DNA from: Verrucomicrobiales bacterium
GTDB lineage: Bacteria; Verrucomicrobiota; Verrucomicrobiia; Verrucomicrobiales; DEV007
Assembly (NCBI GenBank): GCA_030730365.1
Contig: JANQVJ010000049.1
Span: 1-64,000 of the forward strand
Direction of reading: 5' to 3'
DNA length: 64,000 nt
Below are positions 18,830 to 28,261 of this stretch, in pieces (the first letter of the stretch is position 1; every line of letters starts with the position of its first letter). The notes below the pieces were generated by a model. That model was not told the DNA's origin and searched no databases. It saw nothing but the letters and a program-made list of their open reading frames with translations. The translations under genes were made by a program, and so were the position numbers.

Positions 18830-19273
18830 TCAATTAACGGGGCGAAAGTAGACCCACTGCTCGAGAGCACCGGGCAGTTTCATGCGCACGCCGGTCTCGA
18901 CCTGGTTCCAGGTAACAATTTCGCCGTCCTCATACTGGATCACTACGGTGGCCCTGTCAGGGCGCTCGATGACCTTGTAAGTGATTGCCTCTCCGACGCC
19001 GTTGCGAATACGGCGTAACTCGGTCGGGGTGAATTCGATCTCGACCCCTTCGAACTGCGTCAGAAGAAGTCGCGACACTCCCTTCTGCATACCGGTGACG
19101 AGATCTTTGAGAAATCCTTCCCCCGGTGATCCGCCCGGCTCTGCAGGCGCACTGATCTTCGAGAGGGTCAGTTCCCGATCGAGGGTCCATTTGCCGATGA
19201 ACCAGCTCCCGCCGCATCCGGAGAGCAGAAAGGCGGACGCAAGGACGAGGCTGAGGCGGAGCAGAGATTTCAC
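18830..19273 (-). CDS. Hypothetical lipoprotein
   Basis: LLSGCGGSWFIGKWTLD lipobox. Confidence 0.6.
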   Translation of the reverse strand: MKSLLRLSLVLASAFLLSGCGGSWFIGKWTLDRELTLSKISAPAEPGGSPGEGFLKDLVTGMQKGVSRLLLTQFEGVEIEFTPTELRRIRNGVGEAITYKVIERPDRATVVIQYEDGEIVTWNQVETGVRMKLPGALEQWVYFRPVN

Positions 19274-19449
19274 AGGTTCAAGGCTACTCGCACACGACCT
19301 TTTCTGTCAACGCATCGGATTTTATTTTAGAAATTTGAGATATCCGTTGATCATGATACTTAATAGGTTCATATTTAGGGCTAATTCTCCCTTTTCTGGT
19401 GTTTTCTGTAATTTCCAGAATGAACCGTTTCTTTGCATTTACCCGGAAT

Positions 19450-22086
19450 ATGGCTGCCAGAAAGACCAGCGCTTCGACTAGAAAACCCGTCGCCGCGAAG
19501 AAACCGGCCTTGAAGGAAAGTAAGCCGCCCAGAGAAAAGCGGGTCATCTCCGACGAGCCCTACGCCTTTCACGAAGTCGTGGCTATCGTCCTCGCGGGCA
19601 TCTGTGTCATGTTTGTGCTCGCCCTCGTCTCGTATTCGCCGGCCGATCTGCCGGCCTGGGTTCCTTTCAGCAGCCAGTCGGGGCACAATGAGACGGTGGT
19701 GAATTTCATCGGCCCGGTGGGCGCAGTGGTGGCAGGCTACGCCTATTTTTTCTTCGGGGCCGCGAGTTTCCTGATTCCCGCGGTGCTGGCGTGGTGGTCC
19801 GTCCAGGTCCTCACCGGAGCCCGCCCCTTCCACGCAAGAAACCTTTTCTCTTTCGTCTTTCTCGTGTGCTCGGCTGCTTGTCTCGTCGAGTTCCAGGTCT
19901 GGTTTTTTCAAGACTGGTCAATGCGCTACAATCTGCCCAAGAGCGCCGGGGGCTTTTTAGGCTACGCCGTCGGGCACAAGCTCGTCGAGCAATTCCTCGG
20001 GTCGGTCGGATCGGTCATCGTCATATCTATCATTTACGTGATCGCCCTCATCGTGATCACAGGGATACATCCCTTCCAGTTTCTCGCGATCTTGCGCAAG
20101 AGCATCGCAAACCTAATCACACACCTCATCGTGAGCCTGCGCGAGCGCGGACCGCTCTTTGAGGGAATCAACCTGCCCTCGTTTCGCCGCGCCGAGCCCG
20201 AGTTAACCTCGCGTGCCCGCGTCCGCGCGGAACGTGCTGCCGCATCCGAGTCAAAACGGGAGGCCAAACCGGCCAGAGCTGTGGCGACGGCTGACGGGGT
20301 TCCCCCGCTCCAGGGCGATCTATTCAAAGACGTCCCTCCCGCCGCGCCAGCGCCCGAACCGCGCATTATCGACTCGTCGCAGAGCGCGAGGAAAAAGCTC
20401 ACCCCCGAAGAAGCGGCCGGCTCGCTCTTTGACCGTGAGAAAAAAGAAGGCACGGTGCTCGCCGGCGTGCAGTTCGCCGACTACAAACTCCCGAGCCTCA
20501 GCATCCTGCAATACGCCGATGACTCCGAAGCAACCCCGACGAACGAGAGCGAACTCATCAACCAGCAGGCCACCATCGTCAGCACTCTCGCCACCTTCGG
20601 CGTCGATGTCGAGCCCGGTGACATCACCCGCGGCCCCACCATCACCCGCTACGAACTCTACCCCACCCCGGGATTGCGGGTGAACCGCATTACCTCGCTC
20701 GAGGCCGACATCGCCCGTGCCACCAAAGCCGAGCGGATCAACATCCTCGCCCCCGTGCCTGGCAAGGACACTGTCGGCATCGAGATCGCGAACAACGAAA
20801 AAATCCCCGTCGCCCTGCGCGAACTCTTCGAAGACGAAGCCTTCCGCGACTCCAAGGCAAAGCTGCCTCTCGCCCTCGGCAAAGACGTCTATGGGCGCAC
20901 CATCGTCGGCGACCTCGCCCGCATGCCCCACCTCCTCGTCGCGGGTGCCACCGGCAGCGGGAAGAGTGTCTGCATCAACAGCATCATCGCGAGCCTGCTC
21001 TACCGCTTCACACCCGATGAACTGCGCTTCATCATGGTCGACCCCAAGGTCGTGGAGATGCAGCTTTACAACGACCTCCCCCACATGGTCATCCCCGTGG
21101 TGACTGATCCGAAAAAGGTGCTCCTCGCCCTGCGCTGGGTCATCAACGAGATGGAACGCCGCTACACTCTTTTCGCTAAAGTCGGCACCCGTAACTTCGA
21201 CGGATTTAATGCGATGCGGACGCGCGAGATCGCGGAAATGGAGGCCGCCGCCGCCGTGCTCCTTGAAGACGAACTCGAACCCGAGCTCGAACTCGTCCAT
21301 CACGTGAAACTCAGTGATGACCTCGCCATCGAAGGCGGCTTCCCCGAGGAAGAGGAGGAAATCGACATCCCCGTGATGCGGAAAAATCGCCCTTCCTCCG
21401 GCAGCGACGAGCTCCCCGAGAGTCTTCCCTACATCGTCGTCATCATTGACGAGCTTGCCGACCTCATGCAGACCGCCCCGGCCGATGTCGAGACCGGGAT
21501 CGCCCGTATCGCGCAAAAGGCCCGTGCCGCCGGGATCCATCTTATCGTCGCGACCCAGACCCCGCGCGCCGACGTCGTCACCGGGATCATCAAGGCGAAC
21601 ATCCCCTCACGCATCGCCTTCCAGGTCTCGTCCAAGACCGACAGCCGCATCATCCTTGACGCGAACGGAGCCGAAAATCTTGTCGGCAAAGGGGACATGC
21701 TCTATCTGCCGCCCGGGAGCGCCCAACTCATCCGCGCTCAGGGCGCCCTCATCACCGACGAGGAAGCTCAGGATCTCGTCGACGCCTGTGCCGCACAGGG
21801 ACAGCCGCGCTACGAACCCGATGCACAGGAGGCGATTGAGTCCGGCGATTTCGGAGAGAACAGTGATGAGATCTCCGACGCCGACGAAGAGATCCTCGAA
21901 AAATGCCTCGAAGTCATCTACGCCGAGAAAAAAGCTTCCACCTCGCTCCTGCAGCGACGACTCCGTCTTGGCTACACCCGGGCCGCGCGGATGATTGATA
22001 TTTTAGAAAGCCGAGGCATCGTGGGGGCCGGCGAAGGGGCAAAACCGAGGGAAATTCTGGTCGATCTTTCCGATGATTTCGATTAA
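19450..22086 (+). CDS. ftsK: DNA translocase FtsK/SpoIIIE
   Basis: N-terminal TM helices, GATGSGKSVCINSIIASLLYRFTPDELRFIMVDPKVVEM, C-terminal gamma winged helix (LQRRLRLGYTRAARMIDILESRGIVG). Start chosen at MAARKTSAS. Confidence 0.93.
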   Translation: MAARKTSASTRKPVAAKKPALKESKPPREKRVISDEPYAFHEVVAIVLAGICVMFVLALVSYSPADLPAWVPFSSQSGHNETVVNFIGPVGAVVAGYAYFFFGAASFLIPAVLAWWSVQVLTGARPFHARNLFSFVFLVCSAACLVEFQVWFFQDWSMRYNLPKSAGGFLGYAVGHKLVEQFLGSVGSVIVISIIYVIALIVITGIHPFQFLAILRKSIANLITHLIVSLRERGPLFEGINLPSFRRAEPELTSRARVRAERAAASESKREAKPARAVATADGVPPLQGDLFKDVPPAAPAPEPRIIDSSQSARKKLTPEEAAGSLFDREKKEGTVLAGVQFADYKLPSLSILQYADDSEATPTNESELINQQATIVSTLATFGVDVEPGDITRGPTITRYELYPTPGLRVNRITSLEADIARATKAERINILAPVPGKDTVGIEIANNEKIPVALRELFEDEAFRDSKAKLPLALGKDVYGRTIVGDLARMPHLLVAGATGSGKSVCINSIIASLLYRFTPDELRFIMVDPKVVEMQLYNDLPHMVIPVVTDPKKVLLALRWVINEMERRYTLFAKVGTRNFDGFNAMRTREIAEMEAAAAVLLEDELEPELELVHHVKLSDDLAIEGGFPEEEEEIDIPVMRKNRPSSGSDELPESLPYIVVIIDELADLMQTAPADVETGIARIAQKARAAGIHLIVATQTPRADVVTGIIKANIPSRIAFQVSSKTDSRIILDANGAENLVGKGDMLYLPPGSAQLIRAQGALITDEEAQDLVDACAAQGQPRYEPDAQEAIESGDFGENSDEISDADEEILEKCLEVIYAEKKASTSLLQRRLRLGYTRAARMIDILESRGIVGAGEGAKPREILVDLSDDFD

Positions 22087-22195
22087 GAATTATCTCTTTG
22101 GGAGGATTTTCTGAAAAGTTCGGCGCATCTCCGCGTCTACCTGCCCGGGTAATTGCAGTATAGTAATCCGCCGTCACAGGACGGGATCGGGCGAC

Positions 22196-23152
22196 ATGCC
22201 AACGATAGGACAAAAGCTGGGCGAAACGCGCCGGGAGAAGGGCCTCACCGTGAATGACGTGGCCCACTCTACTCGTATTCACCCTAACATGATTCTCCGC
22301 ATCGAGGAGGACGACTTCTCGAAGTTCCCCAGCGTCGCCTACGCAAAGAGCTTCATCCGCAAGTACAGCGACCACCTCGGCGTCGATCTCGCCGCCGCGA
22401 TGGAACATCTCAGCAGCGGAACGACCGTACGACTAGGCGATAATGAGCTGTTGGGAGAGATGAAAAAGACGATCAAAAAAGACAGTCTTTTCCGCCTCGA
22501 ACGGCGCCCCAAAGGCGCACGTCGCCGCAGCGAAAAGCCGGGAGGGGCACCGCTTTTCCTGAACTTCATCCTCTCAATTCTGATTGCCGCCCTTGCTATT
22601 TTCTACTTCCTCGGCTACGACGCGAGCTCAATCGACGAGGCCAAAACAGACATCGCCTCGGGGCTGAACCTGCCCTACACCCCGCCCGCACCGGCGACGG
22701 ATTCGTCGGCTCCCGCCCCTGCACCGCCAGCGACTGACGCTCTCTCGCTTGCCGCAGCCCCGGTTCACCCTGCCGCTACATTAGTCACTGCGACGCCTGC
22801 ACCCGGCTCCCCGCCGCAGTATCCTGTGATCAAGCCGGCCGTGGCTATCCCTCTCGACGAGTCTCTCCCCGCTCCTGCGGCAGAGCCCGAGAGCTTGCCC
22901 GATAATCCCCTGCGCCCGCGCCACACCCCGCGCATAGTCTTCGCCGAAGAGCCGATCCCCGCTCTCGGATTCGAAGACTTGCCCGCGGTGAAAAAGCCCG
23001 CTGTCGAGCCTCAGGCGCTCCTGCGACCCGAAGGCACCGATCCCGCCGCAACGAGGGCCGCTACTCCGCCTCCTCCCGCCGGAAACGCCTCGGGCAACGA
23101 CGCCCCTGCCGTCCGCGCCCTTCGCGCCGTCCCCGTCGCGACCTCGGAATAG
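22196..23152 (+). CDS. RodZ-like protein: HTH domain, TM helix, Pro/Ala-rich tail
   Basis: IGQKLGETRREKGLTVNDVAHSTRIHPNMILRIEEDDFSKFPSVAYAKSFIRKYSDHLG then a TM segment. Confidence 0.8.
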   Translation: MPTIGQKLGETRREKGLTVNDVAHSTRIHPNMILRIEEDDFSKFPSVAYAKSFIRKYSDHLGVDLAAAMEHLSSGTTVRLGDNELLGEMKKTIKKDSLFRLERRPKGARRRSEKPGGAPLFLNFILSILIAALAIFYFLGYDASSIDEAKTDIASGLNLPYTPPAPATDSSAPAPAPPATDALSLAAAPVHPAATLVTATPAPGSPPQYPVIKPAVAIPLDESLPAPAAEPESLPDNPLRPRHTPRIVFAEEPIPALGFEDLPAVKKPAVEPQALLRPEGTDPAATRAATPPPPAGNASGNDAPAVRALRAVPVATSE

Positions 23153-23278
23153 GGCGCTCAAGCCTGCCACGACGGCCGCCAGGGGGGGATCCTGATGCCG
23201 GAGACGTTCGCGCCCTTCCGAAAAGAATCTTCTCATCCGCTCGATCTCATAAGTGATCGGGGAAGCGGACTGACCGCT

Positions 23279-23473
23279 TCAGCCATTTTTGCCGAACACT
23301 TTATTGAAGAAGCCGCCTATTTCATTTGACGACTTCGCTTCGACTTCGGCCTCGTAGTCGATCGCTTTCGCGACGATCTCCGCGCGGCGAGAGGGGTAAG
23401 GATGAAGAGCGGGGAGGGAGCTTTCATCATCATTCGGATTGCGCGTGGAGGTGAAAGAGCAGCCGAAGAGCGG
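23279..23473 (-). pseudogene. Start-less lipoprotein-like remnant
   Basis: Frame ..PLFGCSFTSTRNPNDDESSLPALHPYPSRRAEIVAKAIDYEAEVEAKSSNEIGGFFNKVFGKNG*; lipobox-like LFGC but a stop lies two codons upstream and there is no ATG/GTG. Confidence 0.45.
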
Positions 23474-23553
23474 TCACCGAATCAGCTCAAAAGAGATTTC
23501 CGGACTTGCCACGCCGAGGGCGCCGTGTTTACCCTGACCGTAAGTCGAGAATC

Positions 23554-25176
23554 ATGAGAAATGTCATCCTGCCGCTGATTGCCGCGCTCTTCACGACTTC
23601 GCTACGCTCGCAGGAGGAGAAGACGGAACCGGCCGGTCCGCTCCGCGAAATTCCATTCGCAGGGCTCACCGAGCTCACTTATCTGAAGGCTGGCGATCCG
23701 CTCGTCGACTGGAATTCGCGCCGGGCCTGGACCTCGAGTGACGGCAGATCACTCAGCGCGAAGATCCTCGGAGTGAAAGACGGTCAGGTCGCGCTCGATA
23801 CCGGCAGCGGCAGGGCGACGACGCTCCCGCTGGACCGCCTCAGCGAGCCTGATCAGGTCTTCATCCGCGAGTGGGAGGCCGTTTCAGTCTTTTTCAATCT
23901 CGGCTACGAAGCCCCGCGCAGCATCGCTAACACGATTGAGCCGGGCATCTTCGACGGGGCCTTTGCCAAAGAGGGCAAGGTCCACGAAACGCGGAATTTC
24001 CGATTTGAATGCGACGCCGTGCTCACCCAGGAGGTGGTAAAAGATTTCTCGCGCCTCTTTGAAGTGACCTACCTCGGCGTGCTCGCGAATCCACTCGGGC
24101 TCGCCATTGCTAAGCCAGAGGACGGGAAATTTCAGGTACGGCTTTTCTCCCGCGAGAGTGACTATCTCAATGCCGGGGGCAGCACTGACGCCGCCGGCGT
24201 TTACCTGATCAAAGACCGCGTCATGCTCGTCCCGCTTGCCTCGCTCGGGCTGACGAGGGGGAGTTCGGGTTACAAAAAGACGCGCGACTTCGACCCGCGC
24301 ACCCTCATCCACGAAACGACCCATGCCCTTACCCATCAGTGGCTCGCCCACGCGCCGATGTGGTTCATTGAGGGGTTCGCCGAGTATATCGCGGCGATTC
24401 CCTACCGCGACGGACGGCTCGAACTGGGGCGACATCGCGAGGGGCTCCTCGAACTAGCGTCGAAAAAATTCGGAGGCGATCCGACGCGTTTTCGACTTAT
24501 TGATCCGACGGAGTTTACCGCGATCAGTCACTCCGCCTTCATGGGTGAGCCAGCCCCCCCCGAGCAGGCCATCAATCTGCCCACGATCGAGCCCTTCCAG
24601 ATCACCCTCGTCTCGAATGAGGAAAAAGAAGCGGCTCCGGAAAAAGAGACGGCGATGAAGTCCGATCTGATCAACGAGGTCAACATCGGCGGTCAGATCG
24701 GCGGGAGCGGAACCAGTGATCCCTCGGGCCCCATCGTCGTGCAGCGCTACATTTCCTCGATGGCCCTTGTTCATCACCTCCTCAGCAGCGGTCAAACGGC
24801 GGCGTTTCGCCAATACCTCTTCGACTTTGCCCGCAACGAATGGGAGCGCGACCGCTACCTCACTGAGTTCGAAGAGACCCACAAGGCCCACCACGCCGCC
24901 GTTGAAGGCCAGATCCGCAAATTTGATGCGGAGTTGAAGACCTTTAATACCGCGATCGACACCTACAACAACGATGTGGACCGCTATAACCGGCGCGAGA
25001 TCGCAACCGCCCCGACGCTGCCAAGTGAGCCAGTCATTCCCGCACCACTCCCGGTCCCGAAAATTCTCGCCGCTCCCCGCAAGGCCGGAGAGCTTTCCCG
25101 CAATGCCTTTCTTCAGGGAGCCTGGGCGAAGCATTTGAAATTTGACGGAACGCTCTCGGTTGAATCGTTCCGGTGA
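23554..25176 (+). CDS. Secreted protein with SHD1-like N-terminus and DUF1570-type putative metallopeptidase (HETTH)
   Basis: RAWTSSDGRSLSAKILGVKDGQVAL (SHD1-like), LIHETTHALTHQWLAHAPMWFIEGFAEYIA. Confidence 0.75.
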   Translation: MRNVILPLIAALFTTSLRSQEEKTEPAGPLREIPFAGLTELTYLKAGDPLVDWNSRRAWTSSDGRSLSAKILGVKDGQVALDTGSGRATTLPLDRLSEPDQVFIREWEAVSVFFNLGYEAPRSIANTIEPGIFDGAFAKEGKVHETRNFRFECDAVLTQEVVKDFSRLFEVTYLGVLANPLGLAIAKPEDGKFQVRLFSRESDYLNAGGSTDAAGVYLIKDRVMLVPLASLGLTRGSSGYKKTRDFDPRTLIHETTHALTHQWLAHAPMWFIEGFAEYIAAIPYRDGRLELGRHREGLLELASKKFGGDPTRFRLIDPTEFTAISHSAFMGEPAPPEQAINLPTIEPFQITLVSNEEKEAAPEKETAMKSDLINEVNIGGQIGGSGTSDPSGPIVVQRYISSMALVHHLLSSGQTAAFRQYLFDFARNEWERDRYLTEFEETHKAHHAAVEGQIRKFDAELKTFNTAIDTYNNDVDRYNRREIATAPTLPSEPVIPAPLPVPKILAAPRKAGELSRNAFLQGAWAKHLKFDGTLSVESFR

Positions 25177-25219
25177 AATTTTGCCTACCCATTTTCCCGC
25201 CCGCACCGTAGCCTCTCGC

Positions 25220-25816
25220 ATGTTTACGGGAATCATTGAAGAATGCGGGGAGGTATCCTCTCTGAAGCCGGTCGAGACCGGAGCGGAGCTGTGGGTAAAG
25301 GCCAGCTTTGTCGGCGAAGTCGCCCTCGGCGAGAGCGTCGCGAACAACGGCGCCTGTCTCACCGTGACGGAGGTAAAAGACGGAGCGATGCGCTTTGACC
25401 TGCTCCACGAGACCCTGCGCATCACCAATCTCGGCGACCTAAAGACCGGTGATCCCGTCAATCTCGAGCGCTCCCTCCGCGTCGGAGACCGGCTCAGCGG
25501 ACACTTCGTCCAGGGCCACGTCGACGCCTGCGCCGAAGTCATCGCCTACGACCGAGTCGGTCAAGATCACCGATTCACCGTGGCCCTTCCCCGCGAATTC
25601 GCGCATCTCATGGTTCACAAAGGCTCCATCTGCGTCAACGGCATCAGCCTCACCGTCGCCGAGTTGCACGAGGACCGCTTTGTCCTCTGGATCATCCCCC
25701 ACACCCACGAAGTCACGAGCCTGAAGTCGGTCGTGACGGGGTCGAGGGTGAATCTGGAGTTTGACCTGCTGGCGAAGCATTTGGCGCGGATTGAGGAGGT
25801 TAGGGGTGGCGGGTGA
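25220..25816 (+). CDS. ribE: Riboflavin synthase alpha subunit
   Basis: MFTGIIEECGEV..., SVANNGACLTV, GHFVQGHVD, SICVNGISLTV. Confidence 0.95.
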   Translation: MFTGIIEECGEVSSLKPVETGAELWVKASFVGEVALGESVANNGACLTVTEVKDGAMRFDLLHETLRITNLGDLKTGDPVNLERSLRVGDRLSGHFVQGHVDACAEVIAYDRVGQDHRFTVALPREFAHLMVHKGSICVNGISLTVAELHEDRFVLWIIPHTHEVTSLKSVVTGSRVNLEFDLLAKHLARIEEVRGGG

Positions 25817-25838
25817 GGCGGGGTTTTGGTGGACTAAA

Positions 25839-25887
25839 CCGAATTTGTCATGCCGCTTCGTCGCGAGACGCGGTACAACAAATTCGG
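25839..25887. repeat. Inverted repeat CCGAATTTGT ... ACAAATTCGG (10-bp arms, 29-nt loop)
   Basis: Direct reading, downstream of ribE. Confidence 0.8.
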
Positions 25888-26010
25888 CTCAACTGGACAA
25901 ACCGGAAAAAAGACCAAGGCCTCACCAAGTCGAGCGATCTTCAACGGAGCTGCGAGTGTCGCTAATTCTGTTTTTACAGCCGGGTGTTTTGTCCCGCGAC
26001 CGAACAAAAA

Positions 26011-26036
26011 GCGGCCTCCGCTCTCACGAAGGCCGC
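26011..26036 (-). terminator. Rho-independent terminator for the Gfo/Idh/MocA gene
   Basis: Minus strand GCGGCCT-tcgtgagagcgg-AGGCCGC-TTTTTG. Confidence 0.85.
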
Positions 26037-26059
26037 CTCAGAATCGCGCCGTCAGGCGA

Positions 26060-27451
26060 TCACGCCCACGGCAGCTTCCACTGTCCGGGGATGGCGATTT
26101 CGTAGTTGCCGTCAGGACCGGGTTTGACCGGGGGGGCGGCGTTCATGTCGTATTCGGCGGGCATGATGCTGAAGTTCGACTTCACGGCGTCATCCCACTT
26201 CACTTCCTGACCGCTGTAGGTCGCGAGGCGGCCAAGCACGGTGGTGAAGGAGCTTTTCGCGCCATAATAGGCGTTGTTAAGGGGCGTATCCTCGGCGATC
26301 GCCTTGTGAAGGACATCGTGCTCGACCTGAGTGGGATTCGGGTCACCTGCCCGCTCGGCACGATACTGCCATTTCACATTGCCTTTGAAGTCGGTGATAC
26401 GACCGGATCCCAACTGGAGAACCCCTTCCGTACCGACGATCTCTTCGCCCACCTTGCTCCAAGTGCCCTTGATGTGGCGGCACTGGCTATTGAGGATAAC
26501 GTTGTTGTGCTCCTGCCCGTAGCGGAACTCGACGTAGTGATGGTCGAAGATCTCGCCGACCGAGCGGGGTTCGGTCCCGGCACGACCACCCATACCCTGA
26601 GCGAGGACGGGGTTGCCGCCGGTTATGGATTCCCCGCTCACGAACCAGTTCATCACGTCGATATTGTGGACGTGCTGCTCGGCGATATGATCGCCGCAGA
26701 GCCAGTTGAAATGATACCAGTTCCGCATTTGGTATTCCATCTCGGTCCAGGCGGGCTGGCGGTCAATGATCCAGGGGCGACTGCCGTTCCACCACGCCTG
26801 ACCGCTCACGATGTCACCGATCAACTTTTCATCGTGGACTTTTTTGAACGCCTCGAGGTAGACGTTCTGGTAGTGACGCTGGAGACCGACGACGACTTTC
26901 AGATTCTTTTGATCGGCCACTTTGGCGGCCTCGACGACTTTGTTGAAACCCCAGGCATCAACGCAGACGGGCTTCTCCATGAAAACGTGCTTACCCTGCT
27001 GGACCGCGTAATCGAAGTGGATGGGGCGGAAGCCCGGAGGAGTGGCGATGACGACCAGGTCGCACTCGTCGATGACGCCTTTGTAAGCATCGAAACCGGC
27101 ATACTGGCGGCTCTTGGGGAGATCGATCTGGGCGCTTTTTCCCATCTTGTCGATCTGCTCCTGAATCTTGGGCAGGCCAGAGGCGCGGGGACCGGTCCCG
27201 TCGACTTTGTCCTGAAAAGCGTCCGCTACCGCAACGAGGCGGGCGCTGTCATTGGCGGTGAGGTTCTGGATGATGGCGCCGGACCCGCGTCCGCCGAGCC
27301 CGATCAGGCCGATTTTCACCGCATCACTTCCCGCCACCTGGGCGCAGGATTCCACCGGCAGCATCGCTGCGGCAGCACCGACCGTGGCCGCGGCGCCGAC
27401 AAAATGCCGACGTGAGACCTTACTATCTTGGGGTTTTTTCTCTTCACTCAT
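26060..27451 (-). CDS. Gfo/Idh/MocA-family oxidoreductase with Tat signal
   Basis: SRRHFVGAAATVGAAAAML Tat-like signal; VKIGLIGLGGRGSGAI; GKHVFMEKPVCVD. Confidence 0.93.
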   Translation of the reverse strand: MSEEKKPQDSKVSRRHFVGAAATVGAAAAMLPVESCAQVAGSDAVKIGLIGLGGRGSGAIIQNLTANDSARLVAVADAFQDKVDGTGPRASGLPKIQEQIDKMGKSAQIDLPKSRQYAGFDAYKGVIDECDLVVIATPPGFRPIHFDYAVQQGKHVFMEKPVCVDAWGFNKVVEAAKVADQKNLKVVVGLQRHYQNVYLEAFKKVHDEKLIGDIVSGQAWWNGSRPWIIDRQPAWTEMEYQMRNWYHFNWLCGDHIAEQHVHNIDVMNWFVSGESITGGNPVLAQGMGGRAGTEPRSVGEIFDHHYVEFRYGQEHNNVILNSQCRHIKGTWSKVGEEIVGTEGVLQLGSGRITDFKGNVKWQYRAERAGDPNPTQVEHDVLHKAIAEDTPLNNAYYGAKSSFTTVLGRLATYSGQEVKWDDAVKSNFSIMPAEYDMNAAPPVKPGPDGNYEIAIPGQWKLPWA

Positions 27452-27502
27452 AGGTAAAACAGATCGGAATTTCCTTTTTCATCCCCTCGGCTCCCATTCT
27501 GC

Positions 27503-27643
27503 CTAAGGCCCGGTGTCGGAGGGGGCGGTAGCGGCGACGATGCGGCGCTCTTCGCCCATCACCCGCAGACCCGGCACGATCCCGGCGCTGTCGGTGAATT
27601 CGCGCAGGAAAACGCGGTATCGCTGGGTTTGTTCGAAAGTCAT
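27503..27643 (-). CDS. Small ORF, 46 aa
   Basis: MTFEQTQRYRVFLREFTDSAGIVPGLRVMGEERRIVAATAPSDTGP*; below the track cutoff. Confidence 0.3.
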   Translation of the reverse strand: MTFEQTQRYRVFLREFTDSAGIVPGLRVMGEERRIVAATAPSDTGP

Positions 27644-28072
27644 GGACGGGTTTGCTCATTTATCTCCGATTCCTCGGGGAATTTAACGGAGAAATTTTCC
27701 GCGATGCGGTTAAGCGAAAATGGATGGGTTCGGACTGGATGGGTGAGCGACAGCAATGTCCACCCTAGTTAAAGGCTCGGCCCGCCTACCGGACTAGCCT
27801 TTGATCGAAGGGGGGCTCTCTTGGTGTCCGTACCCCGCCGTAGGCACCGTAGCGCCTCAGGGGGCATAGCATCAGTGGTCACGCGACATTTCTTAACTCT
27901 ACCAACCGCACATTCTCAACTCACCCGTCCCTCGATCCGCTTGTAAGTGATCCGGTCCATGCGGCGAGGTGAAGGAACGGCAGGAGAATCGGATTCCTTT
28001 GTCCCCCTTCCTTTGTCCTGACTCGAGGATCGATGCGGTCGTGTCGCGGCACACGGGCATCGAGGGGAAGGA

Positions 28073-28091
28073 CATGGGCAGGATGCCCATG
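28073..28091. repeat. Inverted repeat CATGGGCA-GGA-TGCCCATG
   Basis: Direct reading in a non-coding debris region. Confidence 0.9.
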
Positions 28092-28261
28092 CTACTTTTT
28101 GTGAATTGGCGGGTCTGACCAACATTCCTTTGCCGCCCATTCCCTTGCCCTCAACACAGATTGTCAAGGATGCGCTGCGCTTTCGCTGATTAGCGCGGAT
28201 GGGTAACTGCGGGAAACCACTTCTCTGTGAGACTTTGTTCTTTCGTATCTCACCCCATACG

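Noticed and set aside
20320-21540. 406-aa minus-strand ORF
   Set aside because: Antisense of ftsK; high-GC shadow ORF.
25850-27415. 521-aa plus-strand ORF
   Set aside because: Antisense of the well-supported Gfo/Idh/MocA oxidoreductase.
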